From: Flemingiibacterium sp045634345
GTDB lineage: Bacteria; Bacillota; Clostridia; Oscillospirales; CAG-272
Reading direction: 5' to 3'
DNA: 15,240 nt
Assembly: GCA_045634345.1 (NCBI GenBank)
Contig: JAZRAB010000027.1
Coordinates: 1-15,240 of the forward strand
Shown here: one piece after another, positions 6,678 through 13,834 of the stretch
Position numbering within the stretch: position 1 is the stretch's first letter
Layout of the letters: each line of letters begins with the position of its first letter
Notes under the pieces: model-generated
Seen by the model: only the letters and a program-made list of their open reading frames with translations
Database searches by the model: none
What the model was told of the DNA's origin: nothing
Program-made: the position numbers and the translations under genes

Positions 6678-9600
6678 ATGAGAAAAACCATTATTTCGTT
6701 AGCTTTGGCACTTACACAGCTGTTTGCTTTTGTGCCGTCGCCGATATATGCCGAATCAGAAAATATAAGCGTCATTGTAGAGCTCTCCCCACCTGACACG
6801 GAGAATACGAACGCATACGCCTCAAAATACGCCAAGTACGTATCCGATCTTTTCTCGGGCAGTGAATACGGTTACATATATGACACCCTTCTCTGCGGCT
6901 TTGAGCTTACAATTCCCGAACGCTCACTGCCTGTTTTGAAAAGTCTTGATTTTGTTGATAGTGTATATGCGTGTGCCGAATATGAAGCATTATCGTATTC
7001 ACAGTCCGACACGTCAAATCTTGCCGCGGAAATGGTCGGTTATTCAGCTGCGGAGGAGTTGGGACTCACGGGCGACGGAATCAAGGTCGCCGTGATTGAT
7101 TCGAGCTTTGACGTTACCCATCCGGCTTTCGGCGCGGATGTCACAGAAACACTCGATCTTTCACAGCATGCGTCCAAGATCGGAACCGAGCGTGTCGGAG
7201 CACTGCGCTACGTGGTTGATGAAAGTAAGCTCCGTCACAACGCAAAGATACCGTTTAAATTCGATTATGCCGACTACGATACCGATGTGCTTTCCACCGA
7301 AGCTCACGGAACTCACGTTGCAGGTATAATCGGCGCTGTACCGACTGATACAAGTGATATGCACGGAATCGCCCCCGGCTGTCAGCTGCTTTTGATGAAG
7401 ATATTCTCCGATTCTACAGCCACCGCCTCTGATGCCGCGCTGATTGCCGCACTCGAGGACGCCATCAAGCTTGAAGCTGACGTGATAAATCTCAGTCTTG
7501 GATATTATTCCGGTTCGACAGACATCAATTCTATCATCGGTCTTGACAAGCTTATTACAAGAGCACAGCAAAGCGGTACCATTATAGTTTGCGCTGTCGG
7601 CAATGACAGTGTTGTGACCGAAAGCAGTAAGCCATCAAAAAAAGAGGGGATCATTTACCCTCTCGCAAGCTATACCGATTACGGAACACTCAGTTTCCCC
7701 GCAACAGTCGATTACCCGATCTCTGTCACAAGCATTGACAACCGCGTAGTCTATGAAAAGCATTTCCGTCACGCGGAAAATGAAACTCTTAACATCGTAT
7801 TCACTGATACCAATCAGGCAAGCGGTGTCATTCCGGAGGGCTTCAATGAACATTTTGACGGACGGATGCTTGAATACGTACCGATTTCCGGAATTGGCGA
7901 AGAAAAGAATTACGCCGGACTCGATCTCACAGGAAAGATTGCGCTTGTTGAACGCGGAACGAGCACATTTGTTGACAAGGTAAACATCGCCGCCGCACAC
8001 GGTGCCATCGGCGTTATTGTCTATAACAACATTGATGACGAATACATCAACATGGAGCTTACCGGCGTGAATATCCCGGCTGTTTTTATAAGCCGCGAGG
8101 ACGGACTTGCACTGATTGCCGAAAAAAATCACAAGGTTAAATTCAGTTCGGACTTCACGGCACATGAGCGCCATGAAAACGCCGGTATGATATCGGATTT
8201 TTCCTCATACGGATGCACTCCGTCACTTACGCTCAAGCCGGATATCAGCGCGGTCGGCGGGGGCGTGCTCAGCGCAGTTAATGGTGGAACTTATGAAGCC
8301 TCCGGCGGCACATCAATGGCTGCTCCGCAGGTAAGCGGTACATGCGCACTTCTGATAGAGAAACAAAATCGCAGCGGTGCAAACTACAGATACGGACGTG
8401 CCGACAGAATAAAGGCGGCACTTATGAATTCCGCCGTGCCTCTGGTTCAGAAAAACGGCGTTGAATACTCTCCGCGAGCGCAGGGTGCCGGACTTGTCAG
8501 TATTCCGGCGGCACTCTCACGTGAAATTGAGATCGTTTGTGCAGGCAACGGCAAACCAAAAGCCGAGCTGTTCGACAAGCTTGGGGATAGCATAACTATT
8601 TCAGTAAACATAAGAAATCTCACAGACCATCCCATAAATGCGGCGATAAGCGCTACACTGACAAGCGACGGATACACCGAGCTTGAATTTGAAGGTAAGA
8701 AGGACTATTACAGCACACTCGAAGCAGAAGCCGACACAGCATCTGAAATTACTGTCGGCGAGAGCGGCAATCTGAACCGTTACGCTGACGATTATTCTCC
8801 CCTAACACTGACTCTTGGTGCGGGCGAGAGTCATACTCTTTCCTTGACTATTACACTTGACAAGGAATATCACGGAACACTTGATGACATCTTTACAAAC
8901 GGTCACTTTGCGGAAGGCTTTATATTCTGTGAGACCGAAAACACTATCGCATCTCTTCCGTACATGGGTTATATCGGTGATTGGAGCGCGGCTCCGGTTG
9001 TAGACGCCGATTTTTACAAAGGCGAAACCGAAATGTTCAATTCAACCAAGCTAATGGTACAGCAGGAAAACGGCGGTTATATTGCTACGGGCGTAAACCG
9101 CTTTGCAGAGCCGGATATTTATGATATCACGACTGCCTCATTCTCGCCTAACGGTGACGGATACGCGGACGCTGTATATCTCGCCGCAACCAACATACGA
9201 AATGTACGAAGTGCGATATTCACGGTAACAGATTCCGATGGCAATGAGCTGCACCAAAAGCAATACGACTACATAACAAAGCGCAAGGCAACCGACAACA
9301 CCGTTGTCTTTAAGTTCAGCTGGAATGGCGGCGACGGTATGTACGCGCGATACCGTTATCCGGACGGACAGTATACGATAAAAGCCGTATACACCCTCGA
9401 CTACGGTACAGGCATCACACAAACATATTCGTACCCCATAACGATCGACACTACACTTCCGACTGTATCCGATATTTCGTATGCAGACGGTACTCTTTCA
9501 ATTTCAGCCAATGATGCGAACGGCATTTACGGCATATACGTGTATGATGCTGGCAACGCTGCGAACTCCAAATGGTCTGCAAGCGCATCAAGCGCTTCAT

Positions 9601-9704
9601 TCGATATAAGCACTTATGCGGGAAGCCGCCTTTACTACGAGATAATTGACTATGCATACAATGTCAAGGTCGGCAGGATAGACTTGTCTGATTTTGGCAC
9701 ATGA
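6678..9704 (+). CDS. Secreted subtilisin-like serine protease (S8), lactocepin/C5a-peptidase type
   Basis: An extracellular endoprotease, 1008 residues. Seen in order: signal peptide (MRKTIISLALALTQLFAFVPSPIYA, cleavage likely after A25); a propeptide-like region (about 26-110); the catalytic domain with D141 (VAVIDSSFDVTHP), H210 (HGTHVAGI), oxyanion N309 (VCAVGND) and S546 (GGTSMAAP). A protease-associated (PA) domain is inserted at about 385-490 (IALVERGTSTFVDKVNIAAAHGAIGVIVYN). It is followed by an Fn3-like domain (about 615-765) and C-terminal Ig-like modules with SFSPNGDGYADAVY (821-834), all as in cell-envelope proteinases. No LPxTG, S-layer or other wall anchor is visible, so it is probably released or held non-covalently. 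Start: ATG 6678 with GAAAGG 8-9 bases before it. It leads an operon with a degenerate paralogue 56 bases downstream. The substrate is unknown; nutrition or surface processing is plausible. Confidence 0.93.
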   Translation: MRKTIISLALALTQLFAFVPSPIYAESENISVIVELSPPDTENTNAYASKYAKYVSDLFSGSEYGYIYDTLLCGFELTIPERSLPVLKSLDFVDSVYACAEYEALSYSQSDTSNLAAEMVGYSAAEELGLTGDGIKVAVIDSSFDVTHPAFGADVTETLDLSQHASKIGTERVGALRYVVDESKLRHNAKIPFKFDYADYDTDVLSTEAHGTHVAGIIGAVPTDTSDMHGIAPGCQLLLMKIFSDSTATASDAALIAALEDAIKLEADVINLSLGYYSGSTDINSIIGLDKLITRAQQSGTIIVCAVGNDSVVTESSKPSKKEGIIYPLASYTDYGTLSFPATVDYPISVTSIDNRVVYEKHFRHAENETLNIVFTDTNQASGVIPEGFNEHFDGRMLEYVPISGIGEEKNYAGLDLTGKIALVERGTSTFVDKVNIAAAHGAIGVIVYNNIDDEYINMELTGVNIPAVFISREDGLALIAEKNHKVKFSSDFTAHERHENAGMISDFSSYGCTPSLTLKPDISAVGGGVLSAVNGGTYEASGGTSMAAPQVSGTCALLIEKQNRSGANYRYGRADRIKAALMNSAVPLVQKNGVEYSPRAQGAGLVSIPAALSREIEIVCAGNGKPKAELFDKLGDSITISVNIRNLTDHPINAAISATLTSDGYTELEFEGKKDYYSTLEAEADTASEITVGESGNLNRYADDYSPLTLTLGAGESHTLSLTITLDKEYHGTLDDIFTNGHFAEGFIFCETENTIASLPYMGYIGDWSAAPVVDADFYKGETEMFNSTKLMVQQENGGYIATGVNRFAEPDIYDITTASFSPNGDGYADAVYLAATNIRNVRSAIFTVTDSDGNELHQKQYDYITKRKATDNTVVFKFSWNGGDGMYARYRYPDGQYTIKAVYTLDYGTGITQTYSYPITIDTTLPTVSDISYADGTLSISANDANGIYGIYVYDAGNAANSKWSASASSASFDISTYAGSRLYYEIIDYAYNVKVGRIDLSDFGT

Positions 9705-9760
9705 TCCCCTCAAATGAAATGCAGCGAAATAACTGTGTGAAAGGAAGATAGAAGCATAAA

Positions 9761-12604
9761 ATGAACTTTAACGGAATACTCGCCGGACTTCTCATACTGT
9801 CCCAGCTGGCAGGTACGAACCCTTCACTGCCGCCCGTTGACACATATAACGGCGAGGGAACAACAATTGCAATTCTCGACCGAGGCTTTTCACTTAATCA
9901 CGAATCATTTACACTCACCGATCCCGATGTGCGTATCACAAAGGAGCTGTCAGATTCTCTGCTCGGCAGTACCTCTATAGCCGATAACGAATTTATTCCG
10001 GAGTCGGTATATGTCAGTCCAAAAATCCCTTTCGCCTATGACTACGGAGACAGTGATACGGATCTTTCACAGCCCTCGTTTGATTATCACGGAACCGCTA
10101 TGATATCGATTTCGACAGGAAGCCAAGAAGGCATCGGAAATAAAAATATCCGTGCAGAGGGGGTAGCCCCCGAAGCACAGGTGATCGCCATGAAGATTTA
10201 TTCCGACACAGCCCACGATGTCACCAAGCAAGCAATGTGCGCGGCAATCGAGGATTCACTGATACTCGGTGCGGATGTCATATTAATTGCCGTAGCGAGC
10301 ATGTGCGGCTTTGAGGAAAATGAAGCTGTAGAAGAAATAAATGCGGCGATTGCCAAGGCAGAGGAAGCCGGCGTTATTGTTGTATGCGCCGCGGGCGAAG
10401 CTCTCACATACGGTACACACAGCGTTTTTGACAGGGAGCAGGGGTTGGCGGATGCAACAACCGACAATCCTGACATCGGTACTGTCGCATGGCCTGGAAG
10501 CTTGAGAAATACGCTCTGTGTAACAAGCTCCGTAAATAATATTATAGAGAACGATTTCTTTACTCTTCCAAACGGTATCGAGATCCCTTATGCCGATTCA
10601 AACTTTATATATCCTGCTCTTACGAACGGCAGTACCTTTACGGCATATTTTAACGGTAAAACAATTGAATATGTAGTTACAGAGGGGCTTGGAAAGCCAG
10701 AGGAGCTCGCAGGTGCAGGAGATCTCACGGGTAAGCTCGCCGTGATAACAAGAGGTGAGCTGTCATTTGTGAAAAAAGCGGAAAACGCCGCCGAATTTGG
10801 TGCGGCAGGTGTCATTTTGATAGACAACGAGATTGATCCGCGCGTGACACTCGCATTAAAAATGGAGCTTAATGATGCGCCTATTCCGGTTATTATCGTC
10901 CCGAAATCATATGGGCATTATCTTCGCACCGCCGAAGACAAGAAAATAACGGTCAGCACAGAAAATACGGTTTCGAGGATTGTGCGTGAAATGCCTGCTC
11001 TTTCATCAAATACCGCATGGGGAAGCACTCCCGAGCTTGGGCTCAAGCCGGACATTGCCGCAATTGGCAATAATGTTCTCTGCGCATCCACTGACGGAGG
11101 ATATGCATATATGTCCTCGACTACTGCCGCCGCAGCAAATGCAGCAGGAATGTGTCTTATTGTAAAATCACGGCTTGCTGATATATATCCCGATATCAGC
11201 GATACCGAGCTGATGAAAGCAACAAAAACGGTACTCGTAAATTCATCGGATATACTGCTTAAAAGCTATGATTCACTTCCCTACTCACCGCGTGCACAGG
11301 GCGGCGGCACCGCCAATCTCGATGCAGCACTTAACTGCAATTTGCTCCTGACATCTGACGGCTCGTATAAAATCGAACTTGGCGACGGACATTCAAGAGT
11401 TTTGACATTTCCAATTACCCTATATAATCTATCCGGTGCATACCGTTACTGCAAGCTCGATGCCATCATCGGTGCAAACGGATTTGAGGAATTTACATAT
11501 GAGATGCTTGATTCCAAAGAAACGGAAATCCCCCTTTCAGAAAGGCTCGGACATTCCCCATCCGATACGCTCTCATTCCCCACATCATTCAAAGAGTTCA
11601 AAAATGCTTCCGTCACCTTTGAAGGCTGCGGCAACGAACTCAACCGCGCTGCAGACAATTTTGAACCGTACAGAACACGTCTCGCACCTCATTCAAGCGA
11701 AACCTTTGAGATAACAGTAACACTTGACGAGGAAACCTATAATACCTACCTTGAACAGTTTAAAAACGGATTCTTTATAGAGGGATTTATGCGTCTTTCT
11801 TCCGGAAGTGAGACCGTATCAATTCCGCTACTTGCATTCTCGGGAAGCTTTTCTGCAGCCCCATCACTTGAACCGAGCATTTACGAAGGAAAGCAAGCCA
11901 TCTACGACAACCAATACCTCTATCTGTATGAGCCTAATACGGTTGCCCTGGGATATTATTCGATGCTCGGACGCATAGAGCGTGAGTCACACACGGAATA
12001 TGATAAGGGACTTATTGCATTTTCGCCAAAAGTTTACGGAGTAGGCTCGGGTGTGATGCTTAATTTTCCGCTTTTGCGCTCAATTTTTGATGTCACGGTA
12101 ACAGTTACGGATGAAGCAGGCGAGATTATAAGCACCGTTGAATACGGAAATCTTCCGAGAACCTATGCGAGTCCAAGCACCGATTCTCTCGTAAGTCCTC
12201 AGCTCTATTTGTGGGACGGACGCGCCTCGGACAATCCGGCGTACATCTATCCTGACGGTGTATACACAATAACGGTCAGCTACCACACGAGCGGCTCCGA
12301 ATCATGGGATGAATTTTCATACGAGCTGAATCTCGATACCACGGCACCAAAGCTTATTTCAACCGAGTTCGTATCCGCTTCCGGCGTTGAGCTTTTATAT
12401 ATTGACGTGCAGGAGAATCACCGCATAGATACAGTAATTGTTTGCGACAATTACGGAAACGAAGCGGTAATATGCGATAACGGAGCATGGGATGTGAGCA
12501 CGCTAACAGGCAAATACATCTACATCGACATTACCGATATGGCAACGAACTCAAGCATTGTCAGAATAGAAAATCCTGGCTATACGTCTCTTGATAACAG
12601 CTGA
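9761..12604 (+). CDS. Degenerate subtilase paralogue (probable pseudoprotease)
   Basis: This 947-residue protein has the same order as the gene before it (S8 core, inserted PA domain near 300-400, Fn3-like region near 535-700, Ig-like C-terminus) and an unbroken frame, so it is not a decayed pseudogene. D40 (TIAILDRGF) and H110 (YHGTAM) are kept. The oxyanion Asn is replaced by E213 (VCAAGE where the paralogue has VCAVGN), and the catalytic Ser aligns with T455 (YMSSTTAAAAN against SGGTSMAAPQ). The propeptide is missing: the Asp is at residue 40 instead of 141. The calcium-like SPNGDG motif is SPKVYG. The N-terminus (NFNGILAGLLILSQLAGTNP) is a hydrophobic stretch without Lys or Arg, a weak signal peptide. 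AAGGAAG lies 13 bases before the ATG, rather far; an in-frame TAG just upstream rules out a longer start. It may be a non-catalytic partner, decoy or binding protein. Confidence 0.88.
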   Translation: MNFNGILAGLLILSQLAGTNPSLPPVDTYNGEGTTIAILDRGFSLNHESFTLTDPDVRITKELSDSLLGSTSIADNEFIPESVYVSPKIPFAYDYGDSDTDLSQPSFDYHGTAMISISTGSQEGIGNKNIRAEGVAPEAQVIAMKIYSDTAHDVTKQAMCAAIEDSLILGADVILIAVASMCGFEENEAVEEINAAIAKAEEAGVIVVCAAGEALTYGTHSVFDREQGLADATTDNPDIGTVAWPGSLRNTLCVTSSVNNIIENDFFTLPNGIEIPYADSNFIYPALTNGSTFTAYFNGKTIEYVVTEGLGKPEELAGAGDLTGKLAVITRGELSFVKKAENAAEFGAAGVILIDNEIDPRVTLALKMELNDAPIPVIIVPKSYGHYLRTAEDKKITVSTENTVSRIVREMPALSSNTAWGSTPELGLKPDIAAIGNNVLCASTDGGYAYMSSTTAAAANAAGMCLIVKSRLADIYPDISDTELMKATKTVLVNSSDILLKSYDSLPYSPRAQGGGTANLDAALNCNLLLTSDGSYKIELGDGHSRVLTFPITLYNLSGAYRYCKLDAIIGANGFEEFTYEMLDSKETEIPLSERLGHSPSDTLSFPTSFKEFKNASVTFEGCGNELNRAADNFEPYRTRLAPHSSETFEITVTLDEETYNTYLEQFKNGFFIEGFMRLSSGSETVSIPLLAFSGSFSAAPSLEPSIYEGKQAIYDNQYLYLYEPNTVALGYYSMLGRIERESHTEYDKGLIAFSPKVYGVGSGVMLNFPLLRSIFDVTVTVTDEAGEIISTVEYGNLPRTYASPSTDSLVSPQLYLWDGRASDNPAYIYPDGVYTITVSYHTSGSESWDEFSYELNLDTTAPKLISTEFVSASGVELLYIDVQENHRIDTVIVCDNYGNEAVICDNGAWDVSTLTGKYIYIDITDMATNSSIVRIENPGYTSLDNS

Positions 12605-13665
12605 CCGCGCTCACGCAGTACAGACGCGGCAATTGACAGTCCTATAGGCAATATCACAAGTCCTATGAAGCCGAACAGCTTTGTGCCGACGAACATGGCA
12701 ATCAGCGTAACAAGCGGGTGAAGTCCTACCTGACGTCCGACGATTTTAGGTTCGATGATATTGCGTATCACCGTTACTACTGCCCAAAGAATTATCAGCG
12801 AAGCCCCGACACCAATGCGCTGGCGGATTATTTCTACTATTCCCCACGGCACCATGACCGCTCCGGTCCCAATCACGGGAAGGACATCAAGAAGCGCGAT
12901 TATAAGCGAATACACCGCCGCATTTTCGATGCCGATCAGAGTAAGTCCGAAGAACAGCTCTGCAAAGGTTATCAGCATAATAAGCGCATAGGAGCGAAGA
13001 TATTTTAAGATCGTCACAAAAAAACGATCGCGCAGATCGCTCATCATCCCGACCGCCCTCCTCGGCAGTCGGGATTTTAATATTTTCAGAATTGCCTCAT
13101 AGTCAATAACAAAGAAAAAGCTTGATATAACGCAGAATACAAGCTCAATAATAAAGCGAGGAACAGAGGCGGCAAAGCCGGATATCCATGAAAGTGCGCG
13201 TACCGAGATATTGGAAACTGTCGTGCCAAGGGAATTTTTTATACTCTCAAATACTCCTCGGATGCTCTCGCTGATCTCGTTTGCAGCCTGCCCGTCAATG
13301 CGTGAAATAATTCCATTTATCCATTCAAATATACTCACGAGCGCAGGCTCAATGCTCTCGGAATAGATATCCGGCAGTCTCTCTGAAAAGTCCCCAATCA
13401 ACACAGTAAGCTTTACAACGGCAAATGTCAGTATCATTCCTATCGTTGCATAGAAGATCAGTAGTATCAACACGGACGTGGGGCGTCGCTTAAGTCCGAA
13501 TTTTTTCCCAAGGAACCGTACCGCCGGATTTAAGACTGCCGCTATAAAAAAGCCGATTATAAATGGCATAACTACGCCAAGTGCGTATTTTAGTGCTATA
13601 TATACCGCAGCGGCGATCGTAAGATAGTAAAGCGCCGATATAAGAAAGTGCTGTTTCTTTTCCGT
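12580..13665 (-). CDS. AI-2E/YtvI-family membrane protein, apparent ACG start
   Basis: A polytopic membrane protein of the AI-2E transporter (DUF20/PerM) family; members are proposed exporters or ion/proton-coupled transporters, and Firmicutes also have the YtvI subtype of uncertain role. Seen: paired N-terminal membrane segments (LYYLTIAAAVYIALKYALGVVMPFIIGFFIAAVLNP), a long soluble middle (SERLPDIY...ISESIRGVFESIKNSLG), then AELFFGLTLIGIENAAVYSLIIALLDVLPVIGTGAVMVPWG and the family signature EPKIVGRQVGLHPLVTLIAMFVGTKLFGFIGLVILP. The first ATG (13569) would cut away the first membrane segment and has no ribosome site. The homologous reading continues 32 codons up to an ACG at 13665, placed 6 bases after AAGGGGAG and just downstream of an in-frame TAA, so I start there (361 residues). 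Its 3' end overlaps the convergent subtilase gene by 25 bases. Confidence 0.85.
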   Translation of the reverse strand, partial: TEKKQHFLISALYYLTIAAAVYIALKYALGVVMPFIIGFFIAAVLNPAVRFLGKKFGLKRRPTSVLILLIFYATIGMILTFAVVKLTVLIGDFSERLPDIYSESIEPALVSIFEWINGIISRIDGQAANEISESIRGVFESIKNSLGTTVSNISVRALSWISGFAASVPRFIIELVFCVISSFFFVIDYEAILKILKSRLPRRAVGMMSDLRDRFFVTILKYLRSYALIMLITFAELFFGLTLIGIENAAVYSLIIALLDVLPVIGTGAVMVPWGIVEIIRQRIGVGASLIILWAVVTVIRNIIEPKIVGRQVGLHPLVTLIAMFVGTKLFGFIGLVILPIGLSIAASVLRERGQLLSRDV

Positions 13666-13671
13666 AAAGCT

Positions 13672-13679
13672 CTCCCCTT
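13672..13679 (-). promoter_or_regulatory. Ribosome binding site that fixes the AI-2E gene start
   Basis: AAGGGGAG on the minus strand lies 6 bases before the ACG at 13665. No ATG, GTG, TTG or CTG occurs in this frame between the upstream TAA and the ATG at 13569, so ACG is the only start codon near a ribosome site. Confidence 0.6.
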
Positions 13680-13685
13680 TTTAAT

Positions 13686-13715
13686 ATTATATATAACATA
13701 TTATTACTCTTACAA
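13686..13715 (-). promoter_or_regulatory. Probable promoter of the AI-2E family gene
   Basis: On the minus strand a perfect TATAAT (13691-13686) follows TTGTAA (13715-13710, four of six consensus bases) by 18 bases. The transcript would begin near 13679, leaving a very short leader that barely contains the ribosome site. Confidence 0.55.
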
Positions 13716-13755
13716 GCAGCACTATTACGCAAATAAGGGTAAAAATCAAATATTT

Positions 13756-13785
13756 TTCACAGAATGTTCAACAATTACCCATAAT
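13756..13785 (+). promoter_or_regulatory. Possible promoter of the parvulin gene
   Basis: TTCACA (13756-13761, five of six) and CATAAT (13780-13785, five of six) with an 18-base spacer. Other AT-rich -10-like strings lie at 13793-13803 without a fitting -35, so the exact promoter is unsure. Confidence 0.4.
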
Positions 13786-13834
13786 AGTGTGGTAATATAT
13801 TATATGGTACTAAATTCACTATAGGAGGACTATC

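Noticed and set aside
7161..8174. Long antisense open frames inside the first subtilase gene (7161-7571 and 7635-8174, minus strand)
   Set aside because: Their translations resemble no family, no ribosome sites precede them, and the plus frame is clearly coding; they are by-products of codon bias.
9600..9704. A wall-anchoring signal at the end of the first subtilase
   Set aside because: The C-terminus (KVGRIDLSDFGT) has no LPxTG, hydrophobic segment or basic tail.
9705..9760. A terminator or separate promoter between the two subtilase genes
   Set aside because: No hairpin plus T run and no paired -35/-10 boxes are visible in the 56-base gap, so one operon is the simplest reading.
13490..13732. 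A frameshift in the AI-2E gene joining this overlapping minus-strand frame
   Set aside because: The membrane-protein homology stays in a single frame up to the ACG at 13665; the other frame gives no family-like sequence, so a non-standard start is simpler.
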